Shown: positions 22,164 to 33,727 of the stretch, in pieces
Position numbering within the stretch: the stretch's first letter is position 1
Layout: each line of letters starts with the position of its first letter
Assembly (NCBI RefSeq): GCF_019112545.1
Contig: NW_025064931.1
Span: 20,033 to 81,141, forward strand
DNA length: 61,109 nucleotides
Direction: 5' to 3'
From: Guyanagaster necrorhizus
Taxonomy: Eukaryota; Basidiomycota; Agaricomycetes; Agaricales; Physalacriaceae
Notes under the pieces: model-generated
Seen by the model: the letters and a program-made list of their open reading frames with translations, nothing else
The model's database searches: none
What the model was told of the DNA's origin: nothing
Position numbers and translations under genes: made by a program

Positions 22164-24110
22164 TCTTGTGTTGGTGCTGTACGGTCGATGATGAGTGTAC
22201 GAGTAGAAGAAACACACGTTGGAGTGATATGAATCTGATGGAGCCGTGCGAGTTTCCCCACGCTCATAGCTTTCTACCACCACCATCATTTATCTGGCAC
22301 TGTATGAAGCCGCTGTAGCCGCCGGGTTCTATCTTGTTCTCCGACGTTTTGAAGAGATAAGGTCATCGATCCAGCCAAGGATTTGCCGTGGAGCTAAGAG
22401 AAGATTCCTGCCTTGTTGTAAAGAGACATACGGTGCGTATCTTGCCGTTTTGACTTCCATGTCTCGATCTAAGATGTCAGGCCCACAAGGACAGCGACGA
22501 ACGTCAGTAAGAAAAACAGAGCTTTCAACCCATCGTCATCCTGGCCCCACGATCACTCATAGCAGTTCCCTGATTCACAAACATCCCCCGAATAGAGGAC
22601 AGCTTCTAGCTTCTGAGGGCCATCGTTACTGATTTGCTCAGGTAACCATCGAATACATACTCGAACGGTATAGAACCCCTTCGCTCTAACGCGCCCTTTC
22701 CTACCAACATTGATTCTATCTATCGTCGGAAAGGTAAGCACAGCGCTTCATGGCCTTCGCGACATCCCCCAAGGCGCTACAAAGCTCCCCATGCAACCTA
22801 CGTGCTTCGCTTTGCCCATCATGATCCACTCGTCCACCATAGCTCTGTGCCTTGTACTTGCATTCCGTGCCTCGATCCACCGCTGAACCAACAGAGGTCG
22901 TCTACTGTGATCCAATTATGATGTCCAAAGAAAGCATATCTTACCAGATTTGATCGATGACCGACAGACCTCCTTTGGCAACATCGCCGTTAACAGCTTC
23001 ATCCGACTCTTTGGTACATGGACTTGCCCGTCATGTTTACGGTTCCATGTCCCTCTAGCCCCAACGCAGATCCAAATGCTGATCTCCGCTATCTCTATCT
23101 ACCAGAGAATCACCGTTCGCTAATCATCGTTTCTTCGGTGTGAGAACCGCTTGCGGGGATGACAGTGAGTGTCGTTCAGGCGGGAGAGACGTGAATCATT
23201 GACCTGTCAGCAATGCTTGTACTATATTCATGACCGTGGATTAGCACCGGTACATGCTGGCGTAGTTCCACTAACGACATGAGGCTAAACTCTGGTCTTT
23301 GGGTCGTTGGCCTTGATGCTTGAGGACGGGCTCGCTGACGGCATTCCGGTCTGGCGTCGGTTCGGCGTGCTCGAATGCCACCATTGATGTCGTTGACTAT
23401 GCGTTTGCTGGTTGTTGTATCCCTAGCTGGGAGAAATGATCATGAGGAAGACATAAAACAGATGTATTCTTACCTCGTACAAGCCGACGTAAAGCGAGAT
23501 GAAGGAGGACTTTATGCATTCTCACGCCACGCTTCTTCTTCAACAACGTTCATGATACCGATGCCGTCCTCAGCACCAGACACGATTGCAAGGATCCATG
23601 AGTTGGATAACGACAACCTGACTGGTGTCAGCAGATGGCTGGTTTCTTTGAGTAAGTGCAGTCCAGTTTGTGTATATTCATGTTGCATCCATACATGGCT
23701 GACCCTCAGTGAGGAATGTTTACTTGGAAGAAGTTACTCCCTTTTACTATGACAAGCGATATGCAGGAGGGCGACTATTAGCTTCGAATCTTAGTGCGTC
23801 GTGGTTGTCAGCATCCTCACCTCTTTCCCATGAATAGCAATAGAATCGCTGTTCCATCCAGCAGCGCAACAACTGGACGACAGCGGGATTTCCAGCAGGT
23901 CAAGCTCAATGCGATTATCAACGTCTTTCCCGCTATAGAGGCACCTTTCTTTACCTGTCATTACACATCCAGCAGCTGGTCATCTGTTTTGATCGAGTAT
24001 GCTGGCCTCTTTTCAGATATACAGTTAATTTTCGCCGCGTCAAGACCTGCCCACCACGTTGACGAAAATCTACATCCGTCACCATAAACGCGTATCTCAG
24101 TCCCCACCAA
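22164..24110 (+). other. Unidentified duplicated module A, left copy
   Basis: This CpG-normal segment is nearly identical to 42,210-43,985 inverted. The same short frames are open in both (22,553-22,741 minus, 23,375-23,752 plus, 23,794-24,087 plus), but high identity makes that weak evidence for coding. In another frame near 23,705-23,790, VRNVYLEEVTPFYYDKRYAGGRLLASNL looks like a genuine exon between possible splice sites. I do not recognise the family. Relative to the right copy, 960 bp are missing at about 22,340. A diverged relative of 23,480-23,720 lies at 31,960-32,260. Confidence 0.4.
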
Positions 24111-25200
24111 CTCCGCATCAAGTCTTGCTCCTCGCTACACCAGCATCCGAGTCCATGGAGCTAGGAGGATGTCCACCATCTATCAAGTAAGGGATACACG
24201 GTGGAGCCAAGAGACGAAGAAGATGCTCTTTTTCTGCCATGAAGAGAGATACGGTGCGTATCTTGCCATTCTGACTTCTGTGTCTGGATCTGACGTGTCG
24301 TTCCATCAGGCTCAGAAGGGTAGCAACAAACGTTAAAGCATTGAACCATTGCTACCTTGGACCTCCGGCCATTATGTCCTCGAAATCCGAAATCAAGAAT
24401 GCCTGAAGATTTTGTGGTGTTGTCCATGGCTGTGGGTGTTCGTATACCTGCTCAAGTAGCCATTCAGATATGTGCTCGATTGGAACAGATCTCCATTCCA
24501 CCACACCATTCGAGCCCATGGAGCTACCCGAATCTCTGAGACGACTGTTCAGTGTATCCGACATGTCGCTGTCCGTGCTCGCTTCCACTTAGAATCCGTG
24601 GCCTGCATGCACACGTTCGGCTTGATGAAGACCAGGAAGGGTCGGATATGGTATCGTCAGTCTTTCCGCCTTCCCCGTGTTGGTGTCCGGCATTATCACT
24701 AGCGATACCGTTTTCCGTGGCGGTTGCGGCTCCAGCGGATTTCTTTGACGGCTGTACGGCCAAGGCGACGAGGGCCTGAACTGAGAAAGAAATGTACACA
24801 TGTCGGTGCAAGGCGTTGCAACAGAAATCGCTGTACTCAGTCCCGATATCGCTCTCTTCATCCTGTGAGCATCCAAGCGCGTTTTGATCCGCTCGTCGTG
24901 GTGTATTCTGCCTCTAATCGCTGAAGTAGGTTTGAGGTTTGGAGGAAAGGCCATCGATGTCGATGAGACCTCGGTTTTCTCACACACGGCGTCAAAGACG
25001 ATGGTATGCGAGTTGTGGGTCCGCCGCTGCTATGAGTATCACATATTCAGAGAGGCGAGAGGCGAACACACGCCTACATTGGTGCGTGCGTCCTTCAACT
25101 TCATCTCCGGTCCTTCGCAACCAACTTTGTCACCCTGGGCCCAGGGCAAGACCAACAAGAGGAAAAGCTTTTGCCCTCTTCATGACCTCTGCGTTCCCTC
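24111..25200. other. Unidentified duplicated module B, left copy
   Basis: This pairs, with lower identity, with 40,900-42,210. Two frames persist in both copies despite divergence: the plus-strand WVRR.YEYHIFRE.RG.HT..L..ASFNFISGP.QP.LSPWA.GKTNK (25,010-25,160), and a minus-strand piece with ALV..A.QPSKKSA near 24,740. A further minus frame at 24,588-24,352 (VEWRSVPIEHISEWLLEQVYEHPQPW) reads like protein. I cannot assign a family. Part of it (24,236-24,310) is a diverged direct repeat of 22,415-22,490, so the module is itself a mosaic. Confidence 0.35.
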
Positions 25201-25204
25201 AACA

Positions 25205-26005
25205 CGCCTCGATCTCCCAATTGATATTTGATACACATACGCACCTTCTATCTGCGTTTGCTTTGTTTCGCTCAGAGTGTCCTGATGGGCAACAAGACAG
25301 ATTTCGCTTTGGCAAAGGGGTAATCGATGTGTAGCGCGATCCGGAAGTGTTCATGCGAGGAACATGGAAGAAACTAGCAGATGAGAAATGAAGTGTCGAT
25401 TCGTCATCGGCGAGTACCCTTGCTCTTTCCAACTATGCTTCTCATCAGCATCCTCCAGGCGCTCAGCCGTTTGTTCTTTGACTTTGAAACCGCCTCTCGT
25501 CGAGGTAACTTCCATCCAGACATGAAGCAAAGTGGTTCACCCCTGCTGTGGAGTCCGAGATTCTCAATGCGTTGTCTCATCCATCCTGTGTTGGCCTTGG
25601 TGAGATCGGGCTGGACTACCACTACGCGCTTTCGCCGTCAGACGTCCAGCAACGGGTGTTCGCCCGTCAGCTACGGATACCTGTGGATCGCGGTATTCCT
25701 ATTACAGTCCACACACGAAAAGCAGAAGAAGATAGAGAATCAGGAAGGAAATGGTGCCCAAGGACCGCCGAGTACGTCTTTTTCTCTATCTGGGTGCTGA
25801 CAGTGCTTATGGTCTTAGCGAACGTGTAGGCGTGCTAGAGCCGAAGCAGTTGAGGTTGCCGTTTTCCCATTCGCCGATGATACCCTGGACTGCAACATTT
25901 GCAGCGGACGTTATGGGTGACGGGTGGGATACGGAGCGGGTATTGGATCTTGCGGGGGAGAGTGCTCGGAGGGTATATGGGGTGGAAGGTAAGGGATTAT
26001 CATCA
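25205..26005 (+). pseudogene. TatD-family metal-dependent hydrolase, left copy, broken
   Basis: TatD proteins are metal-dependent phosphoesterases/DNases with a TIM-barrel fold. Pieces in order are DTHTHLLSAFALFRSECPDGQ (about 25,228-25,290, N-terminal metal histidines), RDPEVFMRGTWK (25,340), HPSCVGLGEIGLDYHYALSPSDVQQRVFARQL (25,575-25,670, with the metal-binding glutamate), GIPITVHTRKAEED (25,690-25,735), and LPFSHSPMIPWTATFAADVMG.GWD.ERVLDLAGESARRVYGVE (25,855-25,990). The middle section with the HCF and ETDAP-type motifs is missing between 25,780 and 25,830. In-frame TAG and TGA stops and frame shifts disable it. Confidence 0.8.
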
Positions 26006-26097
26006 AGCATATATCTATGCCAGGAACTAATCTAAACGGGACTAGATCTGATGTGGAGGACGGGAAGAAAAATATCATTGGACGCGATATAATATAT

Positions 26098-26334
26098 TTA
26101 GTCTTGAAGCTCATCCAAAGGCACGGCACACCAGTACACCGCATCGTCACCCAGGTAGAACCTCCTCTGCGGCTGGCTATAGGCTAGGGTGATTGCATGA
26201 AGCAGGAGAAAGGATGTGGAGAGCAAAGATTCGATGTTAGAAAAAGTGGTACTCGGGCCCGAACCTGTAGAATCTGATGACGAGGAGCTCTCAGAGAGAT
26301 GGTCGCCATTGCGTGATGGGGGACTAACTGTCAC
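26098..26334 (-). other. Small serine-rich ORF, unidentified
   Basis: A 78-codon open frame is Ser-rich at its start (SPPSRNGDHLSESSSSSDSTGSG), then has a hydrophobic stretch (SLLSTSFLLLHAITLAYS) and ends AVPLDELQD. The 3' flank (25,990-26,110) is repeated inverted at 38,430-38,548, but the ORF body is not clearly present in the right arm. It may be the last exon of an unrecognised gene. I assign no function. Confidence 0.3.
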
Positions 26335-26639
26335 ATACAGAGAAAAATGTTTAGTTTCGCCATCGCAAAACCAAAAAAAATGACGATATTATAATATTAC
26401 TGTTTCGCACATATACATGGGAATTGACGTACTTGTGGACTTGAGCCTTAAACTTGCATCATTGTCGCATGCCTAGAGTAAATGCTGACGCTAATATCAT
26501 CAACGATACGAAGGTAAAAGGTCGGTGTTAGACGATCGAGGAAAGATGGCATGGGAACCCACGACGTCGTTTCCAAATCTGATTCCGCGGCAGTACTTTG
26601 CTTGCCACCAGGATATCATACAGAGATTCTTTACTGATG

Positions 26640-27640
26640 AACCACACTGAAGCATTACCCTCCCCTTGAGTTTGACCCAGAAATATTCAACGAGCTCCTC
26701 CACCGCCTCGGCGTCAACAACAGCCTCAAATTCATCGACGTCTTCTCCCGGGACATAGACCCTGACATTCCCCGGCTAGCATTAGCGCTCATTTTTGTAT
26801 GCCCATACGGCCTGCCGCCACGACCAGGCGAAGAAGTATTGGAACGCATAGCAAAAGGTCCCTTTGATTCAAGGGTGTTTTGGGTGCCGCAGTCAATTCG
26901 CCATGCCTGTGGGCTGTACGCGCTATTGCATTCTGTCTGTAACGGTGACGCGAGGAAGCACGTATGTCGTATGCTGCATTCCCTCCACGTCACTCGTCCG
27001 CGCATGTAGATCCTGCCAGACACACCTCTCTCGCACCTACTCGAAAAGACATCCACCTTGACTTCAAGTCCTGAGCTGGCTCGCGTCTTGGAGGATGACA
27101 GTGACATTGAAGAGGCGCATTGCTCGATTGGAAGACGAGGGACCACGCCGATACCAGATGTTTCTGTGAATGCCGGAGGTCAGTACCTCGCTTTCGTCCC
27201 TGTGCACGAGGCATGAACATATTTTTCGTTTCATTCCTTCCTCCGAGTCATGACCGTGGTCCTTAGGAGCAAAGAACGGGAAAACGCATCGTCTACGACA
27301 AAGTGCTCACACCAGACCAGGACTCGCTCAGCGAGCCAGTCCTCGACCTTATCCGTGGGTACATCAAGGACCTAAGCGCCGATGGGAACCTCGAGTTCAG
27401 TTTGATGGCTTTGGTAGAGGACAATTCTATGCCAGAGTGTATTGGCACTGATGTACATTAAAGTACTATTACGTTTCGAATCAAGTGCGAACCCACTGAC
27501 AAAATCGATATCATAAACGCTTGGGTCCTGCACATGCTGAAGGAAAAGTTGCCACCGTTGCCGCAGCAATTCTGCAACAGTAAATATATGAGAACGAAGG
27601 ACATACGATTCTATGCAGTCATGCGTATTCAGTATTGTCA
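26640..27640 (+). pseudogene. Ubiquitin C-terminal hydrolase (peptidase C12) remnant, left copy
   Basis: UCH enzymes are cysteine proteases that remove small adducts from ubiquitin. The match runs through LEFDPEIFNELLHRLGV (26,665), FIDVFSRDID, ALALIFVCPYGLP, VPQSIRHACGLYALLHSVCNGD (26,885-26,950; oxyanion Gln and catalytic Cys, codon 26,908-26,910), an intron-like GTATGT...TGTAG (about 26,962-27,008), then LEDDSDIEEAHCSI and GGQYLAFVPVHE (27,175-27,210). The catalytic His position reads Gln and the usual ELDG motif is absent. The intron donor after HE is GGTACG in the right copy but GGCATG here, so splicing is also lost. The start is not found. Confidence 0.75.
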
Positions 27641-27877
27641 TGGATGAAACGTGTGTGCATCACTAGGATAGTTGTACGAGCTTACCTGTAGTGCGTTCGC
27701 ATGGCTTTGATGTGCGGCACGATTTTCCATCATACGGTCTTCTTCCGTCACCTCTACTTTCTCTCCGAGTGCGCGTAACTTCATCTGCAGCTTCGCCCTC
27801 AACCATGATAAGAGGATACAAGTGTGCCGACGACACAGTACATGAGCCGCAAAACTCGGAGAAACATCGCAATTGCA

Positions 27878-28929
27878 CTACGGACCCTCTTCCTTCCTCA
27901 GCCTCTTCTTCAAATCAACCTCGGGCATACGACCCTCATCTCTCGTAACAACAGGACTTGTATTCGGCATCGCTAGCGTCTCCCCACCCATCTCATCCAC
28001 AAAAGACCACGTTATATTGATCCTCCCCAAAGTCTGATCAGCGAGCGTGCTGAACACGCTCGGGGAAAAGTCAAGGCTCCACCGAATCTGGCAACCCGCA
28101 CAGCGGTCTACGATGGTGATCTCTTGCGTGGTGGTTTCTTGTTGCGTGTTTGGGTCCGTGTCTACCAATGGTCAGCAGTTGCCGGGGAAATGATGTGAGT
28201 TAAGTAGGAGAAATGGGCTACTGACAGTGAGCTACGAGCTTCTTCCCGCAGATAGGGTTTCTGCTTACAAGTCAGAAACCCATGAGCATTGTGCGATACG
28301 CAAGGAACACACACATATTCGGGTTCTTAGTCATCGAACCACTGCCATCGGCATCGTACTGAGTGGATCAAGCAAATCTCTGGTGTAAAACAGGTACATA
28401 CGGCCAATAGTCGAAGAGCAAGTACGATACTGCCGCTATGGGGTCCCCCTCTGTGTTGTTCTGTCCACAGGCGCCCGAACCTGGACTATACCATGTGCCT
28501 AAAAAGACATCTGGTTCATTCCGGCCAGCGAACGAGGGTGAGACTTATTCATTTACCATCTCCGATATGCATACCATCCAGCGACTCGACGGGAACAGGG
28601 GTGGTCGGGTCTGTACCGACGGCAGTACTCGTCGAAGTCCCGGTACCGTACCTTTCACTCATAGTGGTATACGTGCTGGTTAGTTCTCCAGCAGAACTTG
28701 TCAAAGCCCCAGAATCGTACGTCCCACTCGTGGTGGTGGTGGCGGTGGTATACGGCTGGCTGCTGCTGGGATCAGTACCAGTGGTAGTCATGGCATAGGC
28801 GGTAGTCATGGCATAGGCGGTAGTTTGAGTCGGACTCTGTGTAGTTTGGGACCCCGGGTCTTCTCCCAGGGGAAAGGCGCTGACTGCCACAGCGGAGAAG
28901 AGAAAAAGAGTAGCGGAAAACATCATCAA
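27878..28929 (-). CDS. Secreted double-psi beta-barrel (RlpA/expansin-like) protein
   Basis: I propose five exons that join in phase to 278 codons: 28,929-28,557, 28,498-28,398, 28,358-28,315, 28,260-28,226 and 28,161-27,878, all with GT-AG introns. The first residues (MMMFSATLFLFSAVAVSAFP) form a signal peptide. A Thr/Ser-rich linker follows, with a six-residue unit (AYAMTT) repeated in tandem. The barrel domain then contains GTWYSPGSGACGQNNTEGDP, NPNINPICGKKLVAHY and TIVDRCAGC..WSLDFSPSVFSTLADQTLGRINITWSFV, typical of fungal RlpA-like proteins acting at the cell wall or outside the cell. The tail (RMPEVDLKKRLRKEEGP) is charged. It appears intact and single copy in the window. Confidence 0.85.
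28784..28819 (-). repeat. 18-bp tandem duplication in the linker
   Basis: Two exact copies of an 18-bp unit (GGTAGTCATGGCATAGGC on the plus strand) encode the doubled AYAMTT in the Thr-rich linker. They are in frame, so repeat number could vary without breaking the protein. Confidence 0.8.
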
Positions 28930-30277
28930 GACGTTAGGAGAAAAGGCCTGAAGGAGGGAAGAGCAGTTGAATGGTACCGCCTGCGGACCTGGGGATGAGG
29001 CTAGCTAGGGTCTGTTCAAGTCTGGGAAGCAGGTCTTATACCAAGACACTCTGATGGTTGACTTTGGTTCGGCCATGGGTTTCCCTCGAGACGCCGTGCG
29101 TAGGAAAGTGCACAGCCCAAAGGCAAAGGCGAAATCTTTGGTGTACTTGACCGCCTGAGCGTAACGGCATTCGGACCGAAGAAAAATGATATATAGTGCA
29201 AGCTGTATCTGGATGATGGTCGTAAGAAACCGGTGAAGGATAAAAAGCCCAAGAACGATGACACTCACTCTACTCCATTACCTTGATGCGAAAACCAAGG
29301 ACCGTCGAAAAGCCCTGCTTTCGAAACGCATGTTCACCATAGAAAGAGATCTTACCGCTGCAAAATGCCGTTTCCGCAGAATTGCGGTCGAGGGACGAGA
29401 ACATGCCAAGCTAGGGTGCGAATCGTCACAAGCGCTGGTACATGAGATGCTGGCGAGAGTCAGGTATGCATAACGAACCCAATCTCGGCCTTGTGCTTAG
29501 CAATGTTAATTTCCTGATACAAAGTCGAAAGGCAATTGTTACAGTCGCGAAGTGGGTCTCCAGGAGATCATTGATTTCGAGTCTCCCTCCGATAGGTCTC
29601 CAACGGCTTGGGTTGTTCCGTCTTGGGAATCGAGTAGACGATAATGAGGAAAGGGTTTCTGGCGCGTCCTTGCGTCCGGTGTAATGATGAAATGTACGTT
29701 GCTATTAAAAATGACCTTTCAGCAACCACAGTTCGACATCATTGATCCGCCTCTGCTTACAACATAGCTCTGAACAACGGGTACAACTCCAGAGTCCCGA
29801 AAGCAATGCGACTCCGAGTCGGATTTGACGGTCCAAATGATTGGTACCTGCGACACTGAAATCAAAATCGTCGATCTCAGACCAGGGTACCGGTTAATCT
29901 AGGTTCCGGACGAAGAATGCACAGAGGGAACGAAATCTGGCCGGCGTATCAAACTTAAGAGTAGTTTCAAACACCTCCGATTACGGAAATCAAGACTCTG
30001 CACCGGTCAAGCATGCGAACACGTCCATATGGAAGGAAGCACATCATACGGATGACGGGTATTCCGACATCGTTGTTCGAGCACGAATGGGTTACGCCCA
30101 GGGTCCGCTACTCTGAGGTCGGACACTTGGCACTTGGCACTCCAAATGTTCTCAGAGCCAATAAGCTCTAGGCGCTCGATCAATCATCATACGAGCGCGA
30201 ATGGGTTGCGCCCAGGGTCCGCTACGCCGAGGGTATATCTTCCTTGAGTCTTCGCACGGGCACAATTACCTATCCGA
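28930..30277. other. Intergenic region with a repeated promoter-proximal motif
   Basis: No convincing gene is seen; the short ORFs at 29,005-29,684 lack recognisable motifs. A ~40-bp element (CGAATGGGTTACGCCCAGGG core) occurs near 30,080-30,118 and again near 30,196-30,234, about 114 bp apart with few differences. The second copy ends roughly 45 bp upstream of the F-box start codon. The region is the shared upstream side of two divergent genes and probably holds both promoters. Confidence 0.5.
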
Positions 30278-31554
30278 ATGACCATGCACGTCCCCCCGGA
30301 ACTAACCGACCTCATCATCGACCACCTCGCACACGACCCCCCCACGCTCGCCTCCTGCTCTCTCGTCTCCAAAGCTTTCTTGCCCCGCTCACACACACAC
30401 CTCTTCAGCAAGGTAACCATCGGGCACCCCTCCCGCCCCAACTCGGGGAAACAGTTCCTCCCGCTCCTCCCGTGTGCCGGTCCATTGGTCAGGTCCGTCA
30501 GGATCGAGGCAGAGTGTGGGTTCCATGATAAGGATGATGATGATGAGAGGGTGATGAACGATCTCATTGATGAGCTCTTATGGAAGACGGCACATGATAA
30601 ACAGTGGGTCGCACATGACCCTGCCCTGCCCGCTATCCTCGCGTCGCTGCCGAACCTAACATCCCTAGACATACGCGCCCTCCGGTGGAGGAACCCCTCG
30701 CGCGTATGCCAGTTCGTACCGTCGTTCGAGCACACACTGGCTGCCATAGCACCCCAGATAACATCCCTCCGTCTGGATTATGTGCAATTTGACAGCCTCC
30801 CGGGGCTCTTGGGTATTTTGGCGACATTCCGGGGGTTGAGGAAGTTGGCGTTGGGTGTGATTATGGCACCGCCATGTCCGGTGGTGCTTCCGGGGAAGAT
30901 GATGGTCCCGCTGGAGATCGAGGAGCTGGAGGTGAAGATGGAAGGAAGCGCAAGAGTCATTGAGCTGCTGATGGCGAGTCCGTGGGTTATGTCGTTTGGG
31001 AAGTTGAAGAGGCTGAGGGTGAAGAGGTGCTACAGGGTACAGATGGAGCTGGTCAGGGCATTGGTAGATCTTTCGAGAGACTCGCTGGAGGATTTGGAGA
31101 TTGAAGATTGCGTATTGCCGGTGGATCATGGTAAGCTCTTGATATCCTTTGTTCCGAGGTCGTTTTAACCGGTATCAAAGTCCATCGATGCCAGCCGTTG
31201 GATGTGCACCATTTAAAGACATTGTCGGTAACGCTGTCATCGGATTCTTTCCCCAAGGTGATGCGGTGGTGGGTCGGAGCACTTGGAAGGGAGGAAACGT
31301 CGAAGATCCAGCATATAAAGCTGATAGCGCAGCATCGTAGTGCTGTTAACGTGTTCTCGGACACAGAATCGTGGCGCACACTGGGTAAAGTACTAGAACA
31401 TGCGCGAATGGGCGCATTAACGCGCGTAGACATCGTGGTGGAAGCACGGTCGAAGAAAGATGCGAAGGAGATTGGGAACACGGTTCGGGAATCGTGCACT
31501 TCTCTGGTGGCCAGAGGTATTATTCATGTCCATGAGGGACACATATTGATGTAG
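30278..31554 (+). CDS. F-box/LRR-like protein
   Basis: Two exons, 30,278-31,130 and 31,181-31,554, join in phase across a 50-bp GTAAGC...AAAG intron to encode 408 residues. The N-terminus (VPPELTDLIIDHLAHDPPTLASCSLVSKAFLPRSHTHLFSKVTI) is a typical Agaricomycete F-box, the part that binds Skp1 in SCF ubiquitin ligases. The rest has irregular leucine-rich strands (LTSLDIRAL, ITSLRLDYVQF, LRKLALGV, LKRLRVKRC, LEDLEIEDC), likely for substrate binding. These families are large in Agaricomycetes, so the target cannot be predicted. The frame is intact and CpG content is normal. The start is the first Met before the F-box. Confidence 0.85.
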
Positions 31555-32544
31555 CGGGGATCAAGTCGTTCAGTGTGGCAATAGAAAGATGGCTCTTGCC
31601 AGCGCAAGCGGCAGTGGTGTCTCCAACTTATGAAACGTGCACGAATCAGACGCTATTTACACCCCGAGATATGATTACGCACCGAGGAGCTTGGCAACAA
31701 CGAGAGACCAAACGAATTCAAGAATTGTCGCACAGTTCTAACATCCTAGTCGTAGATGGGGCTCAGGCGAACTGTAACCCATTTCCGCCACACAGAACAC
31801 ACAACGCATCCTTCCACAATTTCTCTCATTTCCAAATTGACATTCACTTTCCATGCTAGCCAGGGATAGTAACAGAAACACTCCTCCTCCTCGCCATACC
31901 CATCATGATGGAGCAGGGACACGGACACGGACACGGACACGGAGCTGGATTGATTGTCGGACATCTCCATCTTCGTCAAGCCAAAACAACACCGACGTGC
32001 ACATGTAGGAGAAGCGGCAGTGGTGATTGACCGAGGAAGAGATTTAAAAGACATACATATTCGTGTGAGCAACGTAAAGCGAGATGTCGAGTCCGGAAGA
32101 ATGGCCCGAGATCACGTCACGCTTTTTCCTCTTCAACGACCTTCATTTGGATAGGCGACGATGGCGTCAATAGTTTCTTCGAGTACTGTATGTGCAGTCT
32201 CCTGTTTGTGATTCATGATTCATATAGACACGGTCGACTAGTTTTCACTCTTAACTACATCAGAGCGGCCATCTTTCAGCGAGGAGCTTCTACTCGAAAG
32301 AAGCCGCAGTTCTTCATTCCAACTCGCCTGATCTTGAGAGAATATATCTGATGTCCCAAGAGAATATTGCTATGTTATTGTGGATATATGAATGTTCGAT
32401 GCTACGCTAGGCTACAGATGTGTGTGTGTATGTACGCCGGAATCAAAAAGAAAATGATAGACAGATGACAACGAATAGACAACAAAGATTACGTGACAAC
32501 CAGGTACAGTAGAAATGGGTATCGTAAAAAATGAAGGGGGAATG
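31555..32544. other. Intergenic, with a module A relative
   Basis: No clear gene. A hexamer tandem repeat (GGACAC, four units) lies at about 31,917-31,942. From about 31,955 to 32,260 the plus strand resembles module A at 23,470-23,720 (shared GTAAAGCGAGATG, a CTTCTTCAACAACGTTCAT-like stretch, and GTATGTGCAGT), but shorter and diverged. It is probably a third, older fragment of that module. The end carries the 3' flank of the next gene. Confidence 0.4.
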
Positions 32545-33727
32545 TCAAGACATCGCAACGACACCTTTGAATACCGCAGACCAACTACGCTTCGGCGTCG
32601 GTCTCAAAGTAGGTGCTGCCAAGCGGGGTGGCATCCAAGGGGAAGAACTGAACATCACGGTATCTGACATTAGCCGTCGATGTTTGGAAGAAGCAGATGA
32701 AGAAGACGGTGACGACGACGGAGATGGCCTTTCGTGAGTCTGCTGCGAGCTGGAGCTTGAACTCGAGCACTCTCTCGATGGGTATGCGGCCTCGGGTATC
32801 AACGAGCTTTTCTCACAACGATTCCTTCGCGAGATGCTCTTCCCAATGATACTCTCTTCAGAATCATTCTTCGATGTCAAGTCCAAACACGTCTTCGGAC
32901 TCGGGATGGGGGAATCACCGGGCAAACGACGCGGCAGAGGGAGAGGAAACAGCTGGTCTTCATCATCCTCCACCTCGATAGGAACAGGCTCGGGAGTAAT
33001 CTCCTGCGACCGTCTCTGCTTCAACGTGTCCACCTCGTCGACGGTTACGTTAACGCGGAACAAAGCTTCTTCGACATCGGCAAGGTTGAATGGGGCGGTG
33101 ATACCGTCAAGACTGGTGCTTCGCCGTCTCCGTGCACCGGTGGAGAATTTCGTCTCCCAGTTGTCGCCCTCACGAAGGGATTTCTCGGTTATGGGGTAGC
33201 AGTTGGGACAGCAGGCGCGCAGAGGTACGGTGATGATGTGTTTCGCCGGTGGGATGGGTAGGGAAGGGGACCGCACGAGGGTTCGCGAGTGGGGTACAGG
33301 GAAGGGGGAAGGCGAAGGCTGGGATTGGCTGGCCGCCGTCGAACGGTCCACGAGACATGGGGTAAGAGGTTCCGCTGTGTGTAATCGTCCGCGGCTTTGA
33401 CGTGGCTTGAAGCTAAAATTGAGTGAGATTGAGTCAACGCTTGAGTAGGGAAGCGTACCTAGGGACGGAGACCTTGAAAATGACGTGCTCCTTCTCCTCT
33501 GGTGGGTCACTGTCAACAATGATCTCTGTAACCCTCTCCTTCTCGTCTTGGGGACTAGGGCTTGGTGATTTCCGTTTCCAAAGAGGTATAGCGTACGACT
33601 TCATCGACACAATAGGCCTCTTGGAGCGACATTCTGGTATGAGAATGCATTCGTTGTCGAAGCGTACGACGCGCCCAGGTATAGGGGCAGCCAAGAGGTT
33701 GGAAGAGCAGGATGCTACGGCGGCCAT
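32545..33727 (-). CDS. Conserved-looking hypothetical protein, basic and Ser/Pro-rich
   Basis: Exons 33,727-33,459 and 33,412-32,545 join in phase across a 46-bp GTACGC...TTTTAG intron, giving 378 residues. The first exon (RVVRFDNECILIPECRSKRPIVSMKSYAIPLWKRK) is ordered-looking and basic. The second contains a compact motif with paired cysteines (VPLRACCPNCYPITEK), then DNWETKFSTGARRRRSTSLD, long Ser/Pro tracts (SSSSSSQQTHERPSPSSSPSSSS) and a basic C-terminus. I recognise no named domain. The arginine-serine groups suggest phosphorylation sites and possibly nuclear location (inference). A methionine 42 codons upstream in the same frame is less likely, because the residues before MAAVASC read like untranslated sequence. 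Confidence 0.75.

Larger units (their letters stand above)
19303..27640 (+). repeat. Left arm of large inverted duplication
   Basis: It pairs with 37,440-47,690 on the opposite strand. Paired coordinates sum to 67,090 across the NLR gene (for example 21,662 with 45,428), to 67,281 just beyond a 191-bp indel and to 66,321 beyond a 960-bp indel (for example 23,375 with 42,946). Identity is high in the NLR and 22.5-24.1 kb parts and lower further in (24.1-27.6 kb). Gene pieces from outside in: NLR, two unidentified modules, TatD hydrolase, UCH. Confidence 0.9.

Noticed and set aside
29005..29684. Short ORFs between the two divergent genes
   Set aside because: They overlap on both strands, have no recognisable motif and no consistent splice context.
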